Origin: an uncultured Catenibacterium sp.
GTDB taxonomy: Bacteria > Bacillota_I > Bacilli_A > Erysipelotrichales > Coprobacillaceae
DNA length: 22,598 nt
Direction: 5' to 3'
NCBI RefSeq assembly: GCF_900540665.1
Contig: NZ_UQGV01000032.1
Location: 1-22,598 of the forward strand
Part shown: positions 14,059 to 21,752 of the stretch, piece after piece
Numbering within the stretch: the first letter of the stretch is position 1
Layout: each line of letters starts with the position of its first letter
Notes under the pieces: generated by a model
Seen by the model: only the letters and a program-made list of their open reading frames with translations
Database searches by the model: none
What the model was told of the DNA's origin: nothing
Position numbers and translations under genes: made by a program

Positions 14059-14964
14059 ATGTTAGGATTTATTTTAATGATTTTATTAATCGCAATTGTT
14101 GTTATTCTTATTTTCAGTACAGTAAAGATTGTTCCACAGTCATATGCTTATGTAGTAGAAAGAATTGGTGCATATGATCGTACATTAAATGTAGGTTTAC
14201 ATATTCTTATTCCTTTAATTGATCGTGTTTCTAACCGTGTATCATTAAAGGAACAGGTAATGGACTTCGCTCCACAGCCAGTTATTACTAAAGATAACGT
14301 TACAATGCAAATTGATACAGTTGTCTATTTCTCTATTACAGATCCAAAACTATTTACTTATGGTGTAGTAAGACCAATTAATGCGATTGAAACATTAACT
14401 GCAACTACATTAAGAAATATCATTGGTGAACTTGAATTAGATGATACTTTAACATCAAGAGATATCATTAACTCTAAGATGAGATCTATTCTTGATGATG
14501 CCACAGATCCATGGGGTATCAAGGTAACAAGAGTAGAAGTTAAAAACATTCTTCCACCTAAAGATATTCAGGAAGCAATGGAAAAACAGATGCGTGCAGA
14601 ACGTGAAAGACGTGAATCTATCTTAGTTGCTGAAGGTAAAAAACAGGCTGCTATCTTAAATGCAGAAGGGGATAAGGAATCTCTTGTATTACGTGCAACA
14701 GCTGAAAAAGAAGCACAGATTGCGAAAGCTGAAGGTCAGGCTGAAGCATTAAGACTTGTTTATGAAGCACAAGCTAAAGCTATTCAGTATATTAATGAAG
14801 CAAATCCTGAATCTGCTTATATCCAGTTAGAAGGATTAAAAGCATTAAAGAACTTAGCTGATGGACAAGCTACAAAGATTATTGTACCTAATGACTTGGC
14901 AGGATTAGCTGGTACACTTACAACTTTATCAGAATCACTTAAGGATCCTAAAAAGCCACAGTAA
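14059..14964 (+). CDS. SPFH/band-7 family membrane protein (QmcA/stomatin-like)
   Basis: 301 residues. ATG 14059 follows GGAGGG at a normal distance. Residues 1-22 form one N-terminal membrane anchor (GFILMILLIAIVVILIFSTV). The SPFH domain runs from ~25 to ~185: VPQSYAYVVERIGAYDRTLNVGLHILIPLID, then RVSLKEQVMDFAPQPVITKDNV and the TLRNIIGELELDDTLTSRD region. From ~185 to ~245 comes an Ala/Glu/Lys-rich coiled coil (AEGKKQAAILNAEGDKES and following) used for oligomerisation. Members form large membrane-bound rings and often modulate membrane proteases. The gene lies one base after NfeD and ends with a terminator, completing the operon. Confidence 0.94.
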   Translation: MLGFILMILLIAIVVILIFSTVKIVPQSYAYVVERIGAYDRTLNVGLHILIPLIDRVSNRVSLKEQVMDFAPQPVITKDNVTMQIDTVVYFSITDPKLFTYGVVRPINAIETLTATTLRNIIGELELDDTLTSRDIINSKMRSILDDATDPWGIKVTRVEVKNILPPKDIQEAMEKQMRAERERRESILVAEGKKQAAILNAEGDKESLVLRATAEKEAQIAKAEGQAEALRLVYEAQAKAIQYINEANPESAYIQLEGLKALKNLADGQATKIIVPNDLAGLAGTLTTLSESLKDPKKPQ

Positions 14965-14970
14965 TAACAG

Positions 14971-15000
14971 TCAGAAGACATATATTGTCTTCTGATTTTT
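14971..15000 (+). terminator. Terminator of the nfeD-SPFH operon
   Basis: TCAGAAGACA (14971-14980) pairs perfectly with TGTCTTCTGA (14986-14995), loop TATAT, then five Ts. Confidence 0.85.
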
Positions 15001-15005
15001 GCGTG

Positions 15006-15036
15006 TAAAAATAGCCATGCGATATTGCGTGGCTAT
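15006..15036 (-). terminator. Terminator of the DeoR-type regulator gene
   Basis: On the minus strand ATAGCCACGC (15036-15027) pairs with GCATGGCTAT (15020-15011), with one wobble pair, followed by TTTT. It stands back to back with the plus-strand terminator. Confidence 0.75.
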
Positions 15037-15075
15037 AATCATTAAAAAAGCATATTCTTTTACAGTGAGTCCTCT

Positions 15076-15831
15076 CTATATCGTTACAATAGTTGTATAT
15101 TCTTCATAATGTTTTAATACATCAGGATCAATCTCATTGTCAGTAATGACTGCATCAAAATTAAAGAGATCGTAGAAGATATAAAAGTCAGAACGATTAA
15201 ACTTAGTAGAATCTACAAGTAAATATCTATTCTTCGCATTATCTAAAGGTATTCCCTGTGATTCTCCTTCTTCTAATGAATAAGTTGTAATACCACTATT
15301 AAAGATACCATTACACCCAATAAAGGCTTTTGTATATCTTAATTTACTTAATACCATATTTGTGATTGGACCTACAAAGGTATTTGTATTACTACGATAT
15401 TCTCCACCTGTTAACATTACATCAGTAGGAGTATGACCACTCAAGATATTAAATACTGCAAGAGAATTCGTGACCACTCTAATATTACGTCCACATAACT
15501 GCTCAGCTAATAACTGAATGGTAGTACCAGGACCTAAGAATATTGTTTCTCCTTCTTGAACAAGACTTGCTGCTTTATGCGCAATTCTTGTTTTTTCTTT
15601 AATCTGTACAGAAGACTTCTCTAAATGAGATCGTTCATGATCCATACTAAAAGATAAACTCTGTGCACCACCATGTACTCTTAATAACTTACCAGACTTC
15701 TCTAATTCATCTAAATCTCTTCTTGCGGTCATATCAGAGATTTCTAATTGCTCCATGATTTCATTGATTGATATAATTCCTTTTTGATTGACCATCTGTG
15801 TAATTCTTACAAGACGTTCCTTCTTTAACAT
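15076..15831 (-). CDS. DeoR family transcriptional regulator, probable repressor of the lac PTS operon
   Basis: 251 residues on the minus strand. N-terminal winged helix-turn-helix (residues ~6-57) with the DeoR signature: RITQMVNQKGIISINEIMEQLEISDMTARRDLDELEKSGKL...VHGGA, quoted here by its ends. The C-terminal DeoRC sensor domain has EGETIFLGPGTTIQLLAEQL, VVTNSLAVFNIL, DVMLTGGEYR and CNGIF, features of the sugar-phosphate-binding fold. AAGGAG on the minus strand (15846-15841) precedes ATG 15831. It is divergent from lacF, and the shared control region carries repeated TGTTT/AAACA motifs. By analogy with LacR and FruR it probably represses lacFEG and is released by a sugar phosphate such as tagatose-6-P or galactose-6-P; the effector is inferred. 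Confidence 0.9.
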   Translation of the reverse strand: MLKKERLVRITQMVNQKGIISINEIMEQLEISDMTARRDLDELEKSGKLLRVHGGAQSLSFSMDHERSHLEKSSVQIKEKTRIAHKAASLVQEGETIFLGPGTTIQLLAEQLCGRNIRVVTNSLAVFNILSGHTPTDVMLTGGEYRSNTNTFVGPITNMVLSKLRYTKAFIGCNGIFNSGITTYSLEEGESQGIPLDNAKNRYLLVDSTKFNRSDFYIFYDLFNFDAVITDNEIDPDVLKHYEEYTTIVTI

Positions 15832-15855
15832 GTTTTCACTCTCCTTGTCAGTGTC

Positions 15856-15884
15856 AGTATATCATCCAAAATTCACCAAATCAA
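15856..15884 (-). promoter_or_regulatory. Promoter of the DeoR-type regulator gene
   Basis: On the minus strand TTGATT (15884-15879), 17-base spacer, TATACT (15861-15856). Confidence 0.65.
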
Positions 15885-15892
15885 CATAATTC

Positions 15893-15989
15893 AAACAAAA
15901 ACAAACATTCACAAAATAAATACGCATATTTTTTAACATAAATGTTTGTAAATGTTTATTATAATGTTTTATATTGTTTAAAATTGTTG
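15893..15989. promoter_or_regulatory. Phased TGTTT/AAACA motif array, candidate DeoR-type operator
   Basis: TGTTT occurs at 15943, 15953, 15965 and 15975, and a TGTTG at 15985, so steps are 10, 12, 10 and 10 bases, close to one helical turn. On the other side AAACA (the reverse complement) occurs at 15893, 15899 and 15903. The array fills the space between the two divergent promoters and runs up to the lacF -35. Direct TGTTT-type repeats are reported for DeoR-class repressors of PTS operons; assignment to this regulator is inference. Confidence 0.6.
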
Positions 15990-16015
15990 ACAAATGATGT
16001 GTGAGCGATTACACT
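15987..16015 (+). promoter_or_regulatory. Promoter of lacFEG
   Basis: A consensus -35 TTGACA (15987-15992), 17-base spacer, and TACACT (16010-16015, four of six matches). It is about 45 bases before lacF. The imperfect -10 suits a regulated promoter. Confidence 0.75.
16000..16013 (+). promoter_or_regulatory. CcpA binding site (cre)
   Basis: TGTGAGCGATTACA matches the cre consensus TGWAANCGNTNWCA at 13 of 14 positions (G for A at position 4). It covers the spacer and most of the -10 of the lacF promoter, where CcpA would block RNA polymerase when glucose is present. Confidence 0.75.
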
Positions 16016-16061
16016 GTAGGTGTAGAAAACAAAAGGAAACAAAAAAGAGGAGAGAAATAAA

Positions 16062-16382
16062 ATGACTAAAGATGAATTAAGTATGGTAGGTTTTGAAATC
16101 GTAGCTTACTCAGGAGATGCAAGAAGTACTTTATTAGAATTATTAAAAGAAATGCGTGCAGGTAATTTTGATAATGTAGAAGAAAAGTTAAAGGATGCAG
16201 ATGCAAATATCAATCTCGCACATCAGTCTCAGACAACTATTCTTCAGCAGGAAGCACGTGGTGAAGATATGGAAATGGGATTTATCTTCATTCATGGTCA
16301 GGATCATTTAATGACTACAATCTTGTTAAGAGATGTCATTGAAGACTTTATTACATTATATAAAGAGAGAGGAACAAAATAA
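16062..16382 (+). CDS. lacF: PTS lactose/cellobiose-family EIIA component
   Basis: 106 residues, the usual size of the trimeric all-helical EIIA-lac. It passes phosphate from HPr to EIIB. The active-site segment IFIHGQDHLMTT carries His78, the phosphorylated residue in the lactococcal protein, and Asp81, which binds the trimer's metal ion; both fall at the same numbering here. The helical core AHQSQTTILQQEA is also family-typical. GAGGAGAG precedes ATG 16062. It overlaps lacE by one base. The order lacF-lacE-lacG is that of the Lactococcus and Staphylococcus lac operons. Confidence 0.93.
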   Translation: MTKDELSMVGFEIVAYSGDARSTLLELLKEMRAGNFDNVEEKLKDADANINLAHQSQTTILQQEARGEDMEMGFIFIHGQDHLMTTILLRDVIEDFITLYKERGTK

Positions 16383-18043
16383 TGTTAGACGCTGTTATTA
16401 AAAGAATCGAAAAGGGTAAACCATTTTTCGATAAAATTGCTCAAAATATTTATTTAGGTGCTGTACGTGATGGCTTCTTAACAGCAATGCCAGCCATCTT
16501 ATTCTCAAGTGTATTTATTCTAGCTGCTTCTATTCCAGAAATTTTTGGAATTACGTTACCAGCAGATGTCTCAACATGGTTATGGAAAGTCTATGGCTAT
16601 TCTATGGGGATTGTTGGTTTACTTGTATCAGCAACAACTGCAAAGTGCTTAGCTGAAAGCATGAATCGTCGTTTACCAGAAGGTAAAGTAATCAACACAA
16701 CTTCAGTTATGCTTGCAAGTATTTGTGGTTTCTTTATGTTAGCTGTCAGTGATGTAAAGCTTGGTATCTCTACTACTTATTTAGGTACTAAAGGTTTACT
16801 TGCTTCATTCATCGCTGCATTCATCACAGTTAAGATGTATAAGTTCTGTGTTGAAAAAGATGTTACTATTCATATGCCTAAAGAAGTGCCTGGTACAATC
16901 TCTCAGATGTTCAGAGATGTGTTCCCATTCTCTTTCTCAGTATTGGTATGTGTTATTATTGATTTAATTGTTCGTAATTTATTTGGTTATACTTTCGCAG
17001 AAGCAATCATTACATTATTACAGCCATTATTCACAGCTGCAGATGGTTACTTAGGAATCTGTATTATCTGGGGTGCAATGGCAATGTTCTGGTTCGTTGG
17101 TGTACATGGTCCAAGTATTGTTGAACCAGCCATCGCTGCAATTATCTATGCAAACGTAGATGCAAACTTAGCATTATTTAAAGCAGGACATCAGGCTGCA
17201 AATGTATTAACAGTAGGTTTAGGTAACTTCGTAGGTACTATGGGTGGTACAGGTGCTACTCTAGTTGTTCCATTCCTATTTATGTTATTTGCTAGATCTA
17301 AACAGTTAAAAGCTGTTGGTAAAACAACTTTCATTCCAGTATGTTTCGCAGTTAATGAACCATTACTATTTGCGACTCCAATCGTATTAAATCCATATTT
17401 CTTTGTTCCATTCTTAATTGCACCAATGGTGAATGTATCATTATTCAAGTTCTTCGTTGATGTATTAAAGATGAACTCATTCATTTATGTATTACCTTGG
17501 GCTACTCCAGCTCCAATTGGTTTGATCTTAGGTACAGGTATTAGTTTCTTAGCTGTATTACTTGCTGTATTACTAATTGTAGTAGATGGTATTATTTACT
17601 TACCATTCGTTAAAGCGTATGATGCTTCTTTATTAGAAGAAGAAAAACAGAAAGAAGCTTTAGAAGCATTAGAAGCACAGGTTAAAGAAGAAGAACCTGA
17701 AACAAATGAACCACTTCAGTTAGATAAGAAATTAAATGTATTAGTATTATGTGTAGGCGCTGGTACAAGTGCTATGTTTGCGAATGCTGTTAAAGAAGGG
17801 GCTAAAGAAACTGGTTTACCAGTTGATGCCACTGCAAGTGCTTATGGTAACCACTATGATATCTTAAAGAACTATGATGTTGTTGTCTTATCTCCACAGG
17901 TACAGGCGCATTTAGAAGAAGTAAAACAGGATGCTAAAGAAGGTACTAAAGTCATTGCGACTAAAGGTGCTCAGTATATTCAGTTAACTCGTGACCCTAA
18001 GGGTGCTGTTGAATTTATCGTTGAACAGGAAAAGGAAGGTTAA
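16382..18043 (+). CDS. lacE: PTS lactose-type EIICB transporter
   Basis: 553 residues, a fused EIIC-EIIB as in lactose permeases, whereas cellobiose systems often keep them apart. Residues ~1-420 are the membrane EIIC with about ten hydrophobic segments; the conserved stretches PAILFSSVFILAASIPE, FVGVHGPSIVEPAIAAI and FAVNEPLLFATPIVLNP (sugar site, Asn-Glu-Pro) are visible. Residues ~421-450 are an acidic linker (EEEKQKEALEALE). Residues 451-553 are EIIB, with the phosphorylated Cys457 in VLVLCVGAGTSAMFA. It imports and phosphorylates lactose or a related beta-galactoside at O6. The downstream phospho-beta-galactosidase supports lactose as substrate. Confidence 0.93.
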   Translation: MLDAVIKRIEKGKPFFDKIAQNIYLGAVRDGFLTAMPAILFSSVFILAASIPEIFGITLPADVSTWLWKVYGYSMGIVGLLVSATTAKCLAESMNRRLPEGKVINTTSVMLASICGFFMLAVSDVKLGISTTYLGTKGLLASFIAAFITVKMYKFCVEKDVTIHMPKEVPGTISQMFRDVFPFSFSVLVCVIIDLIVRNLFGYTFAEAIITLLQPLFTAADGYLGICIIWGAMAMFWFVGVHGPSIVEPAIAAIIYANVDANLALFKAGHQAANVLTVGLGNFVGTMGGTGATLVVPFLFMLFARSKQLKAVGKTTFIPVCFAVNEPLLFATPIVLNPYFFVPFLIAPMVNVSLFKFFVDVLKMNSFIYVLPWATPAPIGLILGTGISFLAVLLAVLLIVVDGIIYLPFVKAYDASLLEEEKQKEALEALEAQVKEEEPETNEPLQLDKKLNVLVLCVGAGTSAMFANAVKEGAKETGLPVDATASAYGNHYDILKNYDVVVLSPQVQAHLEEVKQDAKEGTKVIATKGAQYIQLTRDPKGAVEFIVEQEKEG

Positions 18044-18047
18044 GTAA

Positions 18048-19448
18048 ATGAAATTTTCTAATGATTTTATCTTTGGTGGCGCTACAGCTGCTTATCAGTG
18101 TGAAGGTAGCACATTAGAATATGGTAAAGGTAAAGTGTCTTGGGACGACTTTCTTGCAAAGCAGGGTCGTTTCAAGGCAGATCCTGCCAGTGATTTCTAC
18201 CACCAGTATGGACAGGATTTAAAACTATGTAATATGTTTGGTATTAATGGAATTCGTATCTCAATTTCATGGGCACGTATCTTCCCTGATGGTACAGGAA
18301 AAATCAATCAGGAAGGTATAGATTTCTATCATAGAGTATTCCAGGAATGTCATAAGAATAATGTAGAACCATTTATCACTTTACATCATTTTGATACACC
18401 GGATACTTTATACCAGAAGGGTGATTTCTTAAATAGAGAAACAGTGGACGCATTTGTAGAATATGCAAAGTTCTGTTTTGAAGAATATAAGGATGAAGTT
18501 AAATATTGGTTTACTTTCAATGAAATCTGGGCAGTTGCTACAAACACTTATATTGAAGGAACATTTCCTAATGGTGAAAAATATAATATGACAAAAGCAT
18601 TCCAGATCATGCATAATATGATGCTTGCTCATGCGAAAGCTGTTGTTGCTTATAAAGAAACAGGATATAAAGGACAGATTGGCTGCGTACAGTCATTAGA
18701 ATATAAGTATCCTTATGATGAAAACAGTCTAGATGATATCCAGGCTGCAAAGAACGAAGATGTATTACAGAACCAGTTCTTATTAGATGCAACATTCAAA
18801 GGATATTACTCTACTGAAACAATGGAAATTGTAGATCGTTTAGTCGCTATCAATAATGGTCAGTTAGACTTAAGAGATGAAGACTTTGAAGTAATGAAGA
18901 AAGCAGCTGTCTTAATTGACTATATGGGTATGAACTATTACCAGTCACGTTTCATTCAGTATTACGATGGTGAGAATGATATCCATCATAATGGAACAGG
19001 TGAAAAGGGCACATCACGTTTCTGTTTAAAGAATGTAGGACGTAGAATGGAAAAAGAAGGTATTCCAAGAACTGACTGGGACTGGTTGATTCATCCAGAA
19101 AGTATGTTTGATATGTTAGTGCGTATTCGTCAGCAGTATCCAAACTACAAGTGTATTTATATTACAGAAAATGGTATGGGTTATAAAGATGAATTTGTAG
19201 ATGGTGTCATTGATGATGCACCAAGAATTGATTACATCAAGAAACATCTACAGTATGCACTTAAAGCAGTTGAAGCAGGTGTGAATGTAAAAGGCTACTT
19301 TGTATGGTCTTTAATGGATATGTTCTCATGGACTAATGGGTATAATAAACGTTATGGTTTATTCTATGTAGACTATGAAACACAGAAACGTTATCCAAAA
19401 GCAAGTGCTTATTGGTATAAGAGCGTATCAGAAACGAAAGAGGTATAG
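18048..19448 (+). CDS. lacG: 6-phospho-beta-galactosidase (GH1)
   Basis: 466 residues. Hydrolyses lactose-6-phosphate to glucose and galactose-6-phosphate in the cytoplasm. GH1 barrel: N-terminal FIFGGATAAYQCEG, acid/base Glu159 in TFNEI, nucleophile Glu374 in ITENG. The phosphate pocket Ser427, Lys434 and Tyr436 (SWTNGYNKRYG) corresponds exactly, shifted by one, to Ser428, Lys435 and Tyr437 of the lactococcal enzyme. FITLHHFDTP and the DWDWLIHPE segment also match LacG more than phospho-beta-glucosidases, which favours the galactoside assignment. It begins four bases after lacE. No start ambiguity. Confidence 0.93.
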   Translation: MKFSNDFIFGGATAAYQCEGSTLEYGKGKVSWDDFLAKQGRFKADPASDFYHQYGQDLKLCNMFGINGIRISISWARIFPDGTGKINQEGIDFYHRVFQECHKNNVEPFITLHHFDTPDTLYQKGDFLNRETVDAFVEYAKFCFEEYKDEVKYWFTFNEIWAVATNTYIEGTFPNGEKYNMTKAFQIMHNMMLAHAKAVVAYKETGYKGQIGCVQSLEYKYPYDENSLDDIQAAKNEDVLQNQFLLDATFKGYYSTETMEIVDRLVAINNGQLDLRDEDFEVMKKAAVLIDYMGMNYYQSRFIQYYDGENDIHHNGTGEKGTSRFCLKNVGRRMEKEGIPRTDWDWLIHPESMFDMLVRIRQQYPNYKCIYITENGMGYKDEFVDGVIDDAPRIDYIKKHLQYALKAVEAGVNVKGYFVWSLMDMFSWTNGYNKRYGLFYVDYETQKRYPKASAYWYKSVSETKEV

Positions 19449-19450
19449 TT

Positions 19451-20104
19451 ATGAATTCTTATAAAGGAGTTATATTTGATTTTAATGGAACATTGTTTTT
19501 TGACAATCCAAAGCACGTATTAGCCTGGGGAAAGATTTCCGAGGAAATAAGACATCATGGAATCAGCGAAGAAGAGCTTCATGAACATTTCAATGGTGTT
19601 CCTAATAATAAGATCATTGAATACTTATTTGAAGGACAGTGTACAGATGAACAGAAACAGAATTATTCTTTACTTAAGGAACAGTATTATCGTGAATTCT
19701 GTAAGGAAGATAAAGAAACATTCCATCTTGTTGCAGGTGCAACAGAATTCTTTGATCATCTCAAAAACAACAACATTCCATTTACTATCGCAAGTGCATC
19801 CATTAAACCAAATATTGATTTCTTTGTAGAGTCATTTCATCTAGACCATTGGATCAATCCTGATGATATTGTCTATGATGATGGAACATATGATAATAAG
19901 GTCATGATGTTCAAGAAAGCAGCACATATTTTAGGGCTAGAGGTAAGTGAGTGCTTGATTATCGAAGATTCATTAAGTGGCATTGAAAATGCTTATAAAG
20001 CAGGATGCAGAAATATAATAGTTGTTGATTCTGCAGATAAAAGAGAAGAATATCAGAAGTTACCAGGAGTAACTAAAGTGATTGATTCATTTAAAGAAAT
20101 TTAA
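19451..20104 (+). CDS. HAD family phosphatase/phosphoglucomutase-like protein, last gene of the lac operon
   Basis: 217 residues, close to beta-phosphoglucomutase in size and layout, with a small helical cap (residues ~17-85). Motif I is FDFNGTL, giving the nucleophile Asp10 but Asn12 where most relatives have the acid/base Asp. Motif II is TIASASIKPN (Ser), motif III a Lys in DNKVMMFKKAAHIL, and motif IV IIEDSLSGIENAYKAGC. Without Asp12 a mutase reaction seems less likely than a modified phosphatase activity, but DxN variants occur in this superfamily. It begins two bases after lacG, with AAAGAGG upstream, so it probably acts on a sugar phosphate made by this pathway. The substrate is unknown. 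Confidence 0.85.
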   Translation: MNSYKGVIFDFNGTLFFDNPKHVLAWGKISEEIRHHGISEEELHEHFNGVPNNKIIEYLFEGQCTDEQKQNYSLLKEQYYREFCKEDKETFHLVAGATEFFDHLKNNNIPFTIASASIKPNIDFFVESFHLDHWINPDDIVYDDGTYDNKVMMFKKAAHILGLEVSECLIIEDSLSGIENAYKAGCRNIIVVDSADKREEYQKLPGVTKVIDSFKEI

Positions 20105-20109
20105 ATTAA

Positions 20110-20139
20110 GAGCCATCTTATTAAAGATGGTTCTTTTTT
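20110..20139 (+). terminator. Terminator of the lacFEG-HAD operon
   Basis: GAGCCATCTT (20110-20119) pairs with AAGATGGTTC (20124-20133), one wobble, loop ATTA, then a T run. Confidence 0.85.
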
Positions 20140-20186
20140 GCAAGAAAACAAGATAGGCGCTTCACTATGATAATTCAGTCTTTTGT

Positions 20187-20205
20187 TACGAACGATTTCG
20201 TTGTA
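20187..20205. promoter_or_regulatory. Palindrome upstream of galE, possible operator
   Basis: TAC-G-AACGA-TT-TCGTT-GTA: the inner arms AACGA (20191-20195) and TCGTT (20198-20202) and the outer TAC/GTA are complementary. It overlaps a weak -35-like TTGTTA (20183-20188). No known operator consensus is recognised. A clear -10 was not fixed. Confidence 0.3.
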
Positions 20206-20287
20206 AAATATAAGAGTCAAATAGAATAGTAATTTGGCTATGGCAGCTGTCATATATGGTGGCTGTAAAGTTTATGGAGGAATAAAT

Positions 20288-21286
20288 ATGAATGTATTAG
20301 TTACAGGTGGTGCAGGTTATATTGGTAGTCATGTCTGTGTAGAATTACTACAGAGCGGACATGATGTTGTAGTCATCGATGACTTCTCAAATTCAAAACC
20401 AGAAGCCTTAGATGCAATTCATGAAATTACTGGTAAGAAAGTAAAGTTCTACGAATTCAACGTTTTAGATGAAGATAAGACAGAAGCAGTATTCAAGGAA
20501 AATAAATTAGATGCAGTTATTCACTGTGCAGCCTTCAAGGCAGTAGGTGAATCAGTAGTAAAGCCTATTGAATATTATACAAATAACTTAATGACAACTC
20601 TTATTGTCGCTAAGCTTATGAAGAAGTATCATGTACCTTCTATCGTATTCTCTTCAAGTGCTACAGTATATGGTGATCCAAAGGTTGTTCCATTAACTGA
20701 AGACTGTGAATTAGGACAGACTACAAACCCATATGGCTCTACAAAGGCTATGATGGAAAGAATCCTAACAGATGTACAGCATGCTGTACCAGAAATGTCT
20801 GTTACACTTCTTCGTTACTTCAACCCAATTGGAGCACATGAATCAGGATTATTAGGAGAAGATCCAAAGGGAATTCCTAATAACCTTATGCCTTATATTA
20901 TGAAGGTGGCTGCAGGAGAACTTCCTTGCCTTGGTGTATTTGGTGATGATTATGATACACCAGATGGAACAGGTGTACGTGACTACATCCATGTTGTAGA
21001 CTTAGCTAAAGGTCATGTTCTTGCAATTGAAAAATATGCAACACCAGGTGTTCATATCTGTAACCTAGGAACAGGTAAAGGATATAGTGTATTAGAAATC
21101 GTTAAGGCTTTTGAAAAGGTAAATGGTGTAAAAGTACCTTATGAAATCAAGCCAAGACGTGCTGGTGATATCGCAACATGTTATGCAGATCCTACTCGTG
21201 CAAAAGAACAGTTAGGATGGGTAGCTGAAAAGACACTTGATGATATGTGCAGAGATACTTGGAACTTTGCAAAGAAACATATGTAA
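20288..21286 (+). CDS. galE: UDP-glucose 4-epimerase
   Basis: 332 residues. Interconverts UDP-galactose and UDP-glucose with bound NAD. ATG 20288 follows TGGAGG at a normal distance; an upstream in-frame ATG (20234) would precede the conserved start of the fold. Extended SDR features: VLVTGGAGYIGSH nucleotide loop (residues 4-14), DDFSNS, catalytic Ser124 (SSSAT), Tyr149 and Lys153 (NPYGSTK), LRYFNPIGAH, and DGTGVRDYIHVVDLAKGH, all standard GalE signatures. It follows the lac operon but has its own terminators on both sides. LacG makes galactose-6-phosphate, which does not enter the Leloir pathway, so galE more likely serves free galactose or cell-surface sugar synthesis. Confidence 0.95.
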   Translation: MNVLVTGGAGYIGSHVCVELLQSGHDVVVIDDFSNSKPEALDAIHEITGKKVKFYEFNVLDEDKTEAVFKENKLDAVIHCAAFKAVGESVVKPIEYYTNNLMTTLIVAKLMKKYHVPSIVFSSSATVYGDPKVVPLTEDCELGQTTNPYGSTKAMMERILTDVQHAVPEMSVTLLRYFNPIGAHESGLLGEDPKGIPNNLMPYIMKVAAGELPCLGVFGDDYDTPDGTGVRDYIHVVDLAKGHVLAIEKYATPGVHICNLGTGKGYSVLEIVKAFEKVNGVKVPYEIKPRRAGDIATCYADPTRAKEQLGWVAEKTLDDMCRDTWNFAKKHM

Positions 21287-21292
21287 TATATG

Positions 21293-21317
21293 AGTCCCTC
21301 AATGAGGGACTTTTTTT
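21293..21317 (+). terminator. Terminator of galE
   Basis: AGTCCCTC (21293-21300) pairs perfectly with GAGGGACT (21304-21311), loop AAT, followed by Ts. Confidence 0.88.
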
Positions 21318-21340
21318 CATGCATAAAAAAGCAGGTAGTG

Positions 21341-21400
21341 AAGCGGATTGCGAATATCCGCTTGATAGGAAGGCGATGATGTCGAGGAATGCAACATCAT
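21341..21400. other. Two adjacent strong hairpins before the toxin-antitoxin genes
   Basis: First hairpin: AAGCGGAT (21341-21348) / ATCCGCTT (21356-21363), loop of seven. Second: ATGATGT (21376-21382) / ACATCAT (21394-21400), loop of eleven. Neither is followed by a T run, so they are not plain terminators. The segment is richer in G and C than nearby intergenic DNA. It may be the end of a mobile unit or a structured RNA. Confidence 0.45.
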
Positions 21401-21428
21401 TATTATGTACGTAGATATGATATAGCAT

Positions 21429-21434
21429 TATAAT
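21429..21434 (+). promoter_or_regulatory. -10 element of the toxin-antitoxin operon
   Basis: Perfect TATAAT 30 bases before the antitoxin start. No convincing -35 is present at the usual distance. Confidence 0.4.
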
Positions 21435-21464
21435 ATAGAAAAAGATGGAAGTGAGGTGCCGAAT

Positions 21465-21752
21465 ATGGCTAGTACAATTCAGGTTAGAGTAGAAGACGAG
21501 TTAAAGAGTAAATCGGATGCTTTATTTAAAGATTTGGGTACAGATACAACAACGGCAATCAGAATATTCTTAACACAGGCTGTTGCGACAAATGGATTTC
21601 CTTTTGAAATAAAAAGACAGACTGGGTTAAATCCATACGCACCGATGACTGAGAAAGAGATGCTTGCAAAATTAGAAAAGTCCAGAGAACAGGGAGAGTT
21701 CAGGGATGCAGATCATGTGATTTCTGATCTGAGGTCAAAATATGGATTATAA
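21465..21752 (+). CDS. Type II antitoxin, RelB/DinJ family
   Basis: 95 residues. ATG 21465 follows GAGGTG (21453-21458); an in-frame GTG at 21456 overlaps that site. The N-terminal ribbon-helix-helix is recognisable: ASTIQVRVEDELKSKSDALF, then DLGTDTTTAIRIFLTQAV, with the DinJ-typical GFPFEI after the second helix. The C-terminal part (TEKEMLAKLEKSREQGEFRDADHVISDL) is the flexible toxin-binding tail. The RHH should dimerise and repress its own operon. It overlaps the toxin gene by 11 bases, the usual coupled arrangement. Confidence 0.92.
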   Translation: MASTIQVRVEDELKSKSDALFKDLGTDTTTAIRIFLTQAVATNGFPFEIKRQTGLNPYAPMTEKEMLAKLEKSREQGEFRDADHVISDLRSKYGL

